Assembly: GCA_934351255.1 (NCBI GenBank)
Contig: CAKRJH010000025.1
Location: forward strand, 1-12,759
DNA from: an uncultured Lachnospiraceae bacterium
Lineage (GTDB): Bacteria; Bacillota; Clostridia; Lachnospirales; Lachnospiraceae
Direction of reading: 5' to 3'
Length of the DNA stretch: 12,759 nucleotides
In this document: positions 1-5,459 of the stretch, piece after piece
Layout of the letters: every line of letters starts with the position of its first letter
How positions within the stretch are numbered: position 1 is the stretch's first letter
Translations under genes and position numbers: made by a program
Notes under the pieces: generated by a model
The model's database searches: none
What the model was told of the DNA's origin: nothing
The model's input: the letters and a program-made list of their open reading frames with translations, nothing else

Positions 1-116
1 ATATAAGTAAAATAAGCCTTATCCGGTCTGACCCAGAACATAGAAAGAAGCGCCAGGATCACTGCAATTGACAAAACGGTTTCTTTCCTGAAAAAAACAT
101 ATAATTTTTGTAACAT
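1..116 (-). CDS. N-terminus of a membrane permease, probably SLC13/ArsB-like (partial)
   Basis: Only the first 38 codons are in the window; the gene runs off the left edge. The start is the ATG at 116-114, placed by a purine-rich Shine-Dalgarno GGAAAGGAAA (complement of 121-130) a few bases upstream. The peptide begins MLQKLYVFFRKETVLSIAV, a short basic amphipathic head followed by a hydrophobic segment (about residues 14-27) and the polar stretch FWVRPDKAYF. This is the layout I know from the N-termini of SLC13/ArsB-type anion permeases in Lachnospiraceae, which go on to 10-12 membrane segments. That family name is recall from a short fragment; membrane location is much safer. The truncated insertion sequence begins about 58 bases upstream, so the native promoter may have been displaced. 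Confidence 0.55.
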   Translation of the reverse strand, partial: MLQKLYVFFRKETVLSIAVILALLSMFWVRPDKAYFTY

Positions 117-173
117 AATATTTCCTTTCCGGTCTGACACGACCGCGTATAAGTATATCACAAAAGAGGCGAG

Positions 174-880
174 GGTGCGGACAAAATTCTGAACTACTAT
201 AGGGTTCTGAAAGGAGCCTTTTTATGTATTCAAAAGAACAAAAGGATATTGCATTACGGATATATCATCAAACAGAGTCTGTAACTGAAACTATTAGGAT
301 TCTAGGATATCCAGCACGTAGAAATCTGTACACATGGATTGCTGAGGAAAATATCCCGCCCAAAACAAGAAAAAAATATCCTGTAATTGATAATCCTCCT
401 GATCATCCTCGCAATCCTCCATTAGAAGTAAAATTAAATGCAATTCATCGTTGCTATGAGCTCGGAGAAAATATAAAATATGTTTCAGAAGACATTGGGT
501 ATAGTAGAGCTAGTATTTATCAATGGCGAAAACGATATTTAAAAGAAGGTACATTAGGTCTTATGAATCGCAAAAACATTACTCCGGGAACATTAGTAGA
601 AGGCGCTGTTTCAAGTACAGATATTTCTTCAGATGAAATAAATCAGTTGAAGGCTCAAATGCAAGATATGCAATTAGAAATAGACATTCTTAAAGAAACG
701 ATAAATGTATTAAAAAAAGACCCAGACATCGATCAGAGTGCTCTCAGCAACAGAGAGAAGGCAGTGATAATCGGTGTCTTGAAAAATAGATACTCACTGC
801 CATTATTATTACAGAAATTACAATTATCAAAAAGCAGTTTTTATTACCAGGAACATTCCATGCAAAAAGAAGACAAAAGG
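174..880 (+). mobile_element. IS3-family insertion sequence, left part only
   Basis: The segment carries a transposase reading frame that begins at 224 and stops abruptly at 886. The likely left end is GTGCGGACAAAATTCTGAAC from 175, which resembles the terminal inverted repeats of IS3-family elements; no matching right end is visible anywhere in the window. The homology to transposase fades near 875, where the sequence joins AT-rich DNA of the integrative-element remnant. The element therefore lost roughly its right half, including the DDE catalytic domain. The left boundary is estimated, and no target duplication can be checked because the right end is gone. Confidence 0.6.
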
Positions 881-886
881 TCCTAA
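224..886 (+). pseudogene. IS3-family transposase, truncated before the DDE domain
   Basis: The frame encodes 220 residues after a clear AAGGAG Shine-Dalgarno at about 210. Two helix-turn-helix segments are visible: about residues 5-45 (ALRIYHQTESVTETIRILGY) and about 70-115 (CYELGENIKYVSEDIGYSRASIYQWRKRY). A leucine-zipper-like coiled coil follows at about 135-165 (INQLKAQMQDMQLEIDILKE), typical of OrfA multimerisation. Residues about 175-210 (LLLQKLQLSKSSFYYQ) match the start of the OrfB part, so OrfA and OrfB are read as one frame here. An intact protein would continue about 250 residues through the DDE core; here it ends at DKRS. It cannot transpose by itself, although it could still bind element ends. 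Confidence 0.8.
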
Positions 887-901
887 CTTGGGATAGTATA
901 T

Positions 902-1630
902 TTATTTTTCACATAATAACTCAAGTAACTCCTCATTTTTCAGGACGCCTTTATACAAGCAAACTTCCCAATAATTCTTTCCATATATTTTCTCTGTTGT
1001 TTGAATTCGCAACTCTATCACTTCTTTTAACTTATCTACAGAATATTCCTCATATGTTCTTAATTCGTAAAATAAGCTTGACAATCGATTTGATATAGGC
1101 AATTTATATCTATCAAATAGCTTTAATTCCGCATAATGTGTCTCTATAATCTCATTGACTTCTTTTTCCTCTTCAAAGTCTATAGCAAACTGTTCTATAT
1201 ATGGAATATTATCTTTTATACCAATATATATTTTCAGAAAGGAAGTTTGTGGCATTTCATCAAAGTAAAATGATATAAACATACGTTTTCCACTATCCGA
1301 AAGGAATTTTGAACCTTTTAGACTATTACAGTACGAACAACATGGAACAAGATTCTTAGCATACACTGAATATTCCGGGAAGGTACCTTTAGCCATATCC
1401 CGCATTCTTGCTAAAATACTTACATACTCTTCTGGCAATATTTTTTTCAAATTTATATAATAATTCAGACTTTGCCCTAATGAACAAAACCGCTCGTCCA
1501 ATTTAACTATTTTTTCTTTTATGTAGTTATGTACTGATTTGCTTTCATTCTCAGCATTTCCCATACTCGTACAGTAAATTTTAACTAATCCAATTTCTTT
1601 TACTTTTCCATTCGCATCACAATGCACCAT
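902..1630 (-). CDS. HNH-endonuclease-like protein with incomplete motif, N-terminus uncertain
   Basis: The middle of the protein reads FPEYSVYAKNLVPCCSYCN followed by SLKG. This is the second half of a zinc-dependent HNH nuclease motif (NL-P-CC--CN--KG) and the best clue to function, namely DNA cleavage, often in defence or on mobile elements. In relatives I know, the residues just before are a CxxC pair and an LDHYLPK-type segment giving the catalytic His. Here that place is taken by ILARMRDMAK, with no Asp-His pair, so activity is doubtful. The C-terminal half (FYFDEMP, then a long charged region) resembles the family. The frame is open from 1675, where it overlaps the broken gene upstream; ATG 1630 is used here, but no good Shine-Dalgarno is visible and the true N-terminus may be lost. 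Confidence 0.5.
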   Translation of the reverse strand: MVHCDANGKVKEIGLVKIYCTSMGNAENESKSVHNYIKEKIVKLDERFCSLGQSLNYYINLKKILPEEYVSILARMRDMAKGTFPEYSVYAKNLVPCCSYCNSLKGSKFLSDSGKRMFISFYFDEMPQTSFLKIYIGIKDNIPYIEQFAIDFEEEKEVNEIIETHYAELKLFDRYKLPISNRLSSLFYELRTYEEYSVDKLKEVIELRIQTTEKIYGKNYWEVCLYKGVLKNEELLELLCEK

Positions 1631-1794
1631 ATGATACAAAGTATGGTATCCGTAGGGCAATGCACCACGATACACTGAAAACTCTGCTTGCAGTCATTAC
1701 TGCACTTTCTGCAAAGTCCGTTGTAGGTAATGCGATTTCTTTCGTTCAGAAACAATGCCCAATCTTGTTTCCGTTTCTTACTCATTCTCGGCAT
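1600..1794 (-). pseudogene. Small Cys-containing integrative-element protein, broken at its C-terminus
   Basis: A very strong ribosome binding site GGAAAGGAGG (complement of 1801-1810) sets the start at 1794. The first 47 residues or so are MPRMSKKRKQDWALFLNERN, then a Cys-rich part LCRKCSNDCKQSF. I recognise this pattern (PRMSKKRK, FFLN-R-RITYN-LCRKC, CKQSF, then a V-V-CP ending) from small uncharacterised proteins of clostridial conjugative elements. Four cysteines and the basic head suggest a zinc-binding nucleic-acid protein, but no function is established. After the CP the sequence departs from that pattern (TDTILCIIWCIV) and ends at 1600 inside the HNH-like gene. A 10-base direct repeat, CAATGCACCA, at 1620-1629 and 1658-1667 brackets the point of divergence and suggests a rearrangement joint. 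Confidence 0.5.
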
Positions 1795-1825
1795 ATCAAT
1801 CCTCCTTTCCGTCTGAAAATAAAAA

Positions 1826-1945
1826 AACCACAGGAAAGATACTCAGAGCCTTGTTTCTGTCATTTTTCGGGGCGAAAATCGGGCAAAATTGCCTTTCTAA
1901 GCCTTTCAAAAAAATCACGCAAGGTATTTGTACTAACCTGTGGTT
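1826..1945 (-). promoter_or_regulatory. Attenuator-like structured leader
   Basis: On the minus strand, AACCACAGG (complement of 1937-1945) can pair perfectly with CCTGTGGTT (complement of 1826-1834), and the second arm runs straight into a T7 run. That gives an intrinsic terminator with a loop of about 100 nt placed just before the Shine-Dalgarno of the small gene starting at 1794. Within the loop are further helices, such as GGCAATTTTGCC and ATTTTCG paired with CGAAAAAT, and a possible six-codon leader frame ATGACAGAAACAAGGCTCTGA-like in layout (codes MTETRL). This is the architecture of a transcription attenuation leader. The signal sensed is unknown. Confidence 0.4.
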
Positions 1946-1976
1946 ATGTATGAAATTGTAGGGTTTGGGGCAACAA

Positions 1977-2002
1977 AAAACACCGTATTTCTACGATGTT
2001 TT
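1977..2002 (-). terminator. Intrinsic terminator of the sigma/partner operon
   Basis: Read on the minus strand, an 11-bp stem (one G-U pair) closes a GAAA tetraloop and is followed by TTTTTTGTTG-like U-rich sequence (the inner arm bases 1975-1980 contribute to the run). It lies about 180 bases after the stop of the sigma-factor partner gene, the only minus-strand gene upstream of it. On the plus strand the following sequence is weaker (TTTTCTG), so the direction is minus. Confidence 0.7.
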
Positions 2003-2182
2003 CTGTCATTCAAGTAGCAAAAAACGTGACCACTAAAATTATAATCATAAGAACAGGCAAAAAGCGAAGATACCGTTCTAATAGAGCTTTTTAGACTTGT
2101 TTTTTGGGGCTTTATATTACTTTCCCTATTTTTTAAGGGTATAGGGTGTTACATCAAGTTCTTAGTATATGAAATTTGCAGA
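2003..2182. other. Non-coding 3' region of the sigma operon
   Basis: No convincing gene. On the minus strand a 26-codon hydrophobic stretch (ending IIILVVTFFAT and a stop near 2025) lies directly after an in-frame TAA and has no start signal; it may be the last membrane segment of a deleted protein. A weak hairpin CCCTAT/ATAGGG lies near 2120-2145. Confidence 0.35.
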
Positions 2183-2875
2183 TTATTCTTGGATTTGGCT
2201 CAAATCAAATGCACCGTTCTCAATCAACTTCAAAATTGTGTCTACCAAGTTGTTTTTTACAGTTTCACTTTCATTTTCAACGCCAGAATACTCTACATAA
2301 ATAGTGTTCTCTCCCATATCAAAGGTTGCATAATATATTACGGTTTTGATACCTTGACTATTTGACTTTGTTACGAAATATCCTGCGTTGATATCAACGC
2401 CGTCTACACTTGAAGTGATTGTATTTCCATCAATGATAGTATCTAATAGATTTACACCCTGTTTAGATACTACCATTCTTGTATCACCAATTTTTCCCTC
2501 AAAACCCAGAATATTATGATTGTCAGCATCAAAGTAAGCATCTGCGGTAACAGGCAAGTCTGCAAAAAGCATTTCAATTTCAGCATCGCTCAAAGGTCTT
2601 GTTGTTACATTTAAGTTAATTGAAGATTGTGATAAGTCATTTTTAACAAAAGTAATTGTTTCTCCATCATTCAGCGTGGCAATATCGTTTTTTGTACCAA
2701 ACAGATTGCTTTGAAAAACTCCCACTCCAATCACAGCAACGAGTACGAAGCAAGCTGCAACAGACACCCATTTTTGCCGATTAGTTATTTTACTTGTTTT
2801 TTTCATAGGTTCAGCCTCCTTAATATACTGATTATCGACATTTCCCAATGCCCTTAAAAGTTTCTTTTCTTTCAT
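2183..2875 (-). CDS. Single-pass membrane protein coupled to the sigma factor (putative anti-sigma)
   Basis: The 230-residue protein has a short cytoplasmic head (about 1-35, basic near KKTSKITNRQK), one membrane segment at about 37-54 (VAACFVLVAVIGVGVF) and an outer domain of about 175 residues without cysteines. Its ATG overlaps the stop of the sigma gene by four bases (ATGA at 2875-2872), so the two are translationally coupled. A one-TM protein made in step with an ECF sigma is usually an anti-sigma factor that holds the sigma at the membrane and frees it on an outside signal. I see no zinc anti-sigma (HxxxCxxC) motif, and the cytoplasmic part is short, so the role is inferred from gene order and topology. 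The outer domain may sense a ligand. Upstream GGCTGAACC-type sequence inside the gene gives an alternative internal start at MKKTSK. Confidence 0.6.
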   Translation of the reverse strand: MKEKKLLRALGNVDNQYIKEAEPMKKTSKITNRQKWVSVAACFVLVAVIGVGVFQSNLFGTKNDIATLNDGETITFVKNDLSQSSINLNVTTRPLSDAEIEMLFADLPVTADAYFDADNHNILGFEGKIGDTRMVVSKQGVNLLDTIIDGNTITSSVDGVDINAGYFVTKSNSQGIKTVIYYATFDMGENTIYVEYSGVENESETVKNNLVDTILKLIENGAFDLSQIQE

Positions 2876-3432
2876 ACAGAGATACCTTCTTTCTCTAACA
2901 ATTTTTTGAGTTCGTTCCTTGAACGAAATAATGACATCTTGATTTTGCTCTCGCTCATACCATATTCCGTTGCAATTTCTTTAATGGGCGATAAATACCA
3001 ATATCTTCTCATAAAGATTTTTCGCTGTTCTAATGACAGGGAAGAAAGAAAGCGGTTGAGAATATCCGTTAGAGCAATTTCTTCAACAATGTTTTCTGTA
3101 CTATCCAACGATGGTATGCACTCTTGTATTTCATCAAAAATCAATGACATTTGCCCGCCATTACGTTTCTTTGCATTGAGCAGTTCGTACCTGTCCAAAG
3201 ATAAGTTGCGAGTAATCTTCCCTAAAAAAGTTTTTAGGACAGATGGACGGTTAGGCGGTATGCTGTTCCAAGCTCTTAAATAAGTATCATTTACACATTC
3301 CTCGCTATCTTCGTCATTGTGAAGAATATTAAAGGCTATGTATCTGCAATACTTTCCGTATTTTTTTGAAGTTTCGGATATAGCAGCTTCGGAGCGCTCC
3401 CAATATAAATCTAATATCTGCTTATCATCCAT
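2872..3432 (-). CDS. ECF-type sigma-70 family RNA polymerase sigma factor
   Basis: This 186-residue protein has the two-domain plan of ECF sigma factors. Region 2 spans about residues 8-75, with CVNDTYLRAWNSIPP as the sigma-2 core and FLGKITRNLSLDRY at its end. Region 4 spans about 120-180, with LSLEQRKIFMRRYW followed by the helix-turn-helix PIKEIATEYGMSESKIKMSL that reads the -35 element. Length is normal, and no stop or frameshift is seen. The start at 3432 is set by GGAAAGGAGG (complement of 3441-3450) at good spacing. It directs RNA polymerase to a small set of promoters, probably including cargo or transfer genes of the lost element. It is co-transcribed with the coupled membrane protein downstream. 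With its own element dead, it may now act only on residual or chromosomal promoters. Confidence 0.85.
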   Translation of the reverse strand: MDDKQILDLYWERSEAAISETSKKYGKYCRYIAFNILHNDEDSEECVNDTYLRAWNSIPPNRPSVLKTFLGKITRNLSLDRYELLNAKKRNGGQMSLIFDEIQECIPSLDSTENIVEEIALTDILNRFLSSLSLEQRKIFMRRYWYLSPIKEIATEYGMSESKIKMSLFRSRNELKKLLEKEGISV

Positions 3433-3468
3433 AGGCTTCTCCTCCTTTCCCTTGTATTAAGGCCTTTC

Positions 3469-3496
3469 ACCCTAATAAACGGGAAAAATGTGTCAA
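3469..3496 (-). promoter_or_regulatory. Probable promoter of the sigma operon
   Basis: On the minus strand a perfect -35 TTGACA (complement of 3491-3496) is followed after 16 bases by TAGGGT (complement of 3469-3474) as the best -10. The -35 is consensus and the -10 weak, a form typical of regulated or autoregulated promoters. It lies about 40 bases before the sigma start codon. Confidence 0.45.
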
Positions 3497-3714
3497 GCGT
3501 CACTTAAATTCAAAAAATATTTATTCAAAGATTAGCTTTCATTTTTTGAAAGAATATAATAAAACAGCAAAAGGCTTACACCTACAAGTCTCTTAATATT
3601 CAATGCGGAAAATTACAATTCATCACTCTCATTTTAACACATCATACCATCTTTATGAACTTTCAATTTAACCACTTCCATTACACTCACGACTTAATGA
3701 CTTCTTGAATACTT
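3497..3714. other. AT-rich non-coding spacer upstream of the sigma operon
   Basis: No gene is seen on either strand. A second minus-strand promoter-like pair, TTCATA (complement of 3654-3659), 17 bases, TAAAAT (complement of 3631-3636), reads toward the sigma gene. A small dyad, CTTTC/GAAAG, with an A/T loop lies near 3535-3552. Confidence 0.3.
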
Positions 3715-3762
3715 CCCGAAAAAGAAAACTGCCATCAGTAAAGACAGCAGTTCCTTTTCGGC
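3715..3762 (-). terminator. Intrinsic terminator after the recombinase-TnpV chimera
   Basis: On the minus strand AACTGCTGTC (complement of 3743-3752) pairs with GATGGCAGTT (complement of 3727-3736), 10 bp with two wobbles around a six-base loop, and continues into TTCTTTTT. Outer flanks CCGAAAAG and CTTTTTCGG extend the stem. It starts about 20 bases past the stop codon of the fused frame, where the terminator of a tnpV gene would be expected. Confidence 0.75.
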
Positions 3763-3772
3763 TGGTATGCTA

Positions 3773-4684
3773 TTAGGAATACACAATATCGTTCAATACA
3801 ATCTCATCTGCACAGGCTCGGATATTGTTCATCAATCCTATCCATTTCATCATATCCTTTCCTTTCAGTTCTTCCGTCACACCCTGCTTCAGAACAAATT
3901 TTGATAATCGTTTTACAGCCGATAATATCAAGGCTTCAACATTATCAGCACTAATCGAATGGGCAGTACAAGCGTTTACTCTGCTTGCATACCCGCCGCA
4001 ACGGTAAGAATACTGCACCGAACGGTCCTTTTTACTGTAATGCGTTTGCAAGGTCATTCTTCTGCCACAATCCGCACAGTACAGATAACCGCTTAAACGA
4101 TTGCTATGCGTACCTTTGGTTGCTGTCCTGTTCGCTCGTTTCTTTCGCTTCTGAACGCTGTCCCAAAGTTCCTGCGAGATGATAGGCTCGTGCGTATTAT
4201 AAAATACATACTGTTCATCTTCATCGGTATTCTTTCTTTTGTGCAGTTTGAAATTGGTGCTGACCGATTTACGCAAAACAGTATGACCGAGATATTCCTG
4301 TCTGCTTAAAATCGCTCTTATGGTTGACATTCCCCAAAGATACGGGTCTGAAAACTTTGTTCCGTTATACTGTTCGGGGTGATATTCCTTTGCGTGTGCA
4401 GCCGGAATTAAAACCTTTTCTTCGGTAAGCAATTCAGCGATTGCTCTCGGACTTTTGCCCTCGTTGGCAAGCAAAAAGATACGCTTTACCACCGCAGAAG
4501 CCACAGGGTCAACGACAAGCGTTTGTTTGTCGGTTGCTAATCGGTTATATCCATAGGGAATTGAACCGCTACAACGCTTTCCGTCTTTCATACGGGCGTC
4601 AAACACAGCCTTGATTTTATTGCTTGTGTCTTTTGCGTACCATTCGTTCATTATATTCAAAAATGGGGCAAAGTCATTGTCAGA
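3773..4684 (-). pseudogene. Large serine recombinase remnant fused to the TnpV C-terminus
   Basis: The frame keeps the central and zinc-ribbon parts of a large serine recombinase. It has NEWYAKDTSNKIKAVFDAR, the Recombinase domain (SGSIPYGYNRL to MSTIRAILSRQEYLGHTV, about residues 30-130 of the frame read from TTG 4660) and the zinc ribbon SGYLYCADCGRRMT with later cysteines (RCGGY, ACTAHS, about 190-235). Similarity extends upstream to DNDFAPF at about 4684, but the N-terminal catalytic domain with its nucleophilic serine (about 130 residues) is gone. At residue 257 (RLSKFVL) the long coiled-coil tail is missing too. It is replaced in frame by a 38-residue tail containing GVTEELK and LMNNIRACADEIVLND, which is the C-terminus of TnpV, the small protein next to the recombinase in Tn4451-type elements. 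A deletion between the two genes near 3888-3894 explains this. It cannot recombine DNA. Confidence 0.8.
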
Positions 4685-4736
4685 ACTCGCTTAAAGAAAT
4701 ATTACACCTTGTTCTGATAAATTTTAGTCCATTCAT
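4680..4736 (-). pseudogene. First 18 codons of an XRE-family regulator, cut by the element remnant
   Basis: An ATG at 4736, preceded by AAGAAAGGAA at suitable spacing, opens the peptide MNGLKFIRTRCNISLSEF followed by a stop. This is the characteristic start of XRE/Cro-type helix-turn-helix proteins (MNGLKFIRTRCNISLSE, then normally LADVLGV). The similarity ends exactly where recombinase similarity begins in another frame, so the regulator was cut by insertion and deletion of the element. A possible promoter, TTGAAA near 4777, lies upstream on the minus strand. The fragment is far too short to fold. Confidence 0.6.
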
Positions 4737-4795
4737 ACTGTTGGTTCCTTTCTTATCTAGATTTTCATTGATAAGCGCTTTCAACAATATGAATT

Positions 4796-4939
4796 CTAGC
4801 TTCGGTTGACAGCAGGCGTCAACCTGTAACCCAAAAATATTTTCTTCATCCGTACATGCATCTCCCCGCGTTCGTCTTGATCCGGAAGATCATCCGTGCT
4901 TTTCCTGAGCCTTCCATGGTCGTCATTCTTATACCTCAT
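4796..4939 (-). CDS. Possible 47-residue hypothetical protein
   Basis: An open frame starts MRYKNDDHGRLRKSTDDLPD and ends in LTPAVNRS. It is strongly charged and has no membrane segment. No convincing Shine-Dalgarno precedes it, and the codons near its end form a 7-bp hairpin (GGTTGAC 4804-4810 with GTCAACC 4818-4824). The start region resembles the sequence after the arginase-like gene (GYKNDNRG if read near 5750), so it may belong to a repeated intergenic segment and not be a gene. I do not recognise a family. Confidence 0.2.
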   Translation of the reverse strand: MRYKNDDHGRLRKSTDDLPDQDERGEMHVRMKKIFLGYRLTPAVNRS

Positions 4940-4976
4940 CTCTCAATGTCCAATGAAACCTTACCATTCCATCCTA

Positions 4977-5005
4977 TTGAACATATGTTCTCCTTATGAT
5001 ATACT
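4977..5005 (+). promoter_or_regulatory. Promoter of the type I toxin mRNA
   Basis: TTGAAC at 4977-4982 and TATACT at 5000-5005 are separated by exactly 17 bases, a good sigma-A promoter. Transcription would begin near 5012, giving a 5' leader of about 77 nt before the toxin start. A second TATAAT at 5013-5018 has no matching -35. Confidence 0.7.
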
Positions 5006-5057
5006 GTTTCTGTATAATGAAATAGAAAGCAGGATGTGATTTTCCGATTATTAGATG

Positions 5058-5079
5058 CCCTCTAGTTTACAAAGGAGGG
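5058..5079 (+). promoter_or_regulatory. Hairpin masking the toxin Shine-Dalgarno
   Basis: CCCTC (5058-5062) pairs with GAGGG (5075-5079), plus a flanking U-G pair, so the ribosome binding site AGGAGGG lies in a stem. The eight bases GATGCCCT occur both before the first arm (5054-5061) and after the second (5081-5088), which would permit alternative pairing. Leader structures hiding the Shine-Dalgarno are typical of type I toxin mRNAs. Confidence 0.5.
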
Positions 5080-5088
5080 TGATGCCCT

Positions 5089-5172
5089 ATGAACACGCTT
5101 GAAGTTTTAACTTTAGTGCTAGTAATTTTTGCGGCCTTGTCTTACATAGACGATCATAATAAAAAGAAATAG
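5089..5172 (+). CDS. Holin-like type I toxin, 27 residues
   Basis: The small frame starts at ATG 5089, 9 bases after AAAGGAGGG, and encodes MNTLEVLTLVLVIFAALSY followed by a charged tail IDDHNKKK. Residues about 4-19 form one membrane segment and the tail is basic, the plan of membrane-active type I toxins of Firmicutes (the putative holin-like toxin group, TxpA/BsrG-like in size and shape). Such peptides depolarise or disturb the membrane when overproduced. The gene has its own promoter (4977-5005) and terminator (5271-5298), and a convergent antisense RNA covers its 3' end, so toxin and antitoxin signals are complete. It is easily missed because of its size. Toxicity is inferred from family resemblance and locus architecture. 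Confidence 0.75.
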   Translation: MNTLEVLTLVLVIFAALSYIDDHNKKK

Positions 5173-5253
5173 CATCCTCCGACCAAAGTGAATGCTATTC
5201 CAAAAATCTGTATTTACTGAGGGCAAATCGGCATCACGTCCGATTCACTTTCT
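5158..5253 (-). ncRNA. Antisense RNA antitoxin for the small toxin
   Basis: A minus-strand promoter (5260-5288) would start an RNA near 5253. It ends at a stem formed by AATAGCAT and ATGCTATT (5168-5175 with 5192-5199, 16-base loop), followed on the minus strand by TCTTTTTATT. The product of about 95 nt is fully complementary to the last toxin codons and most of the toxin mRNA 3' region. Its loop holds TCACTTTGGTCGGAGG, a likely kissing site. AAAGTGAAT also occurs near its 5' end in inverted form (5243-5251 against 5185-5193), which may allow internal folding. Pairing would block translation or trigger RNase III cleavage, as in other type I systems. Confidence 0.7.
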
Positions 5254-5259
5254 AAGTAG

Positions 5260-5288
5260 ATTATACAATGGGGCATTTGATTTTTCAA
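5260..5288 (-). promoter_or_regulatory. Promoter of the antisense antitoxin RNA
   Basis: On the minus strand TTGAAA (complement of 5283-5288), 17 bases, and a perfect TATAAT (complement of 5260-5265). It is stronger than the toxin promoter, as expected for an unstable antitoxin made in excess, and it overlaps the toxin terminator on the other strand. Confidence 0.75.
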
Positions 5289-5298
5289 GTGCCCTTTT
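5271..5298 (+). terminator. Intrinsic terminator of the toxin mRNA
   Basis: GGGCATTTGA (5271-5280) pairs with TCAAGTGCCC (5285-5294) with a TTTT loop and one wobble pair, and is followed by TTTTGATT. It would end a toxin transcript of about 287 nt. The stem sits within the antisense promoter, so both RNAs overlap through this region. Confidence 0.65.
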
Positions 5299-5342
5299 GA
5301 TTGTCCTGTGATCCAGATTGAAATCTCGATGTCTACGTTCTC

Positions 5343-5426
5343 TTATGCCATTGCAGGCTCTTTTTTCTTAATAATCGCTTCCACAGCATCAACGCTGGTC
5401 TCTGCAACTTCTGCGATCTGATCTAA
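5343..5426 (-). pseudogene. C-terminal coding remnant, possibly of an Rpn-type nuclease
   Basis: After an in-frame stop the minus strand encodes LDQIAEVAETSVDAVEAIIK, then KKEPAMA and a stop. The helical pattern (LDQIA-VAETSVDAV-AIIKK) resembles the C-terminal helix pair of Rpn/PD-(D/E)XK transposase-like proteins that are common in Lachnospiraceae. Nothing of the nuclease core remains. It begins about 30 bases after the transporter fragment ends. The identification rests on 27 residues and is tentative. Confidence 0.25.
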
Positions 5427-5459
5427 TGTCCTTCAACTCCGTCGAAAGAAGTGAACCAA

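Larger units (their letters stand above)
887..4690 (-). mobile_element. Decayed integrative element remnant (Tn4451/Tn1549-like cargo)
   Basis: The stretch is AT-rich against the DNA to the right and holds, all on the minus strand, a broken large serine recombinase fused to a TnpV tail, an ECF-type sigma factor with a coupled membrane protein, a small conserved-looking element gene and an HNH-type protein. Recombinase, TnpV and sigma genes of this kind occur together in clostridial integrative and mobilisable elements. No relaxase, coupling protein or T4SS gene remains, and the recombinase lacks its catalytic domain, so the element cannot mobilise itself. The right edge is placed where recombinase similarity ends, next to an XRE gene start; the left edge where the insertion sequence ends. 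Both edges are approximate. Confidence 0.6.

Noticed and set aside
23..138. CCGGTCTGAC at 23-32 and 129-138 as a direct repeat of an inserted element
   Set aside because: One copy lies in the permease coding region and one in its leader; ten bases without further similarity is not enough to infer an element.
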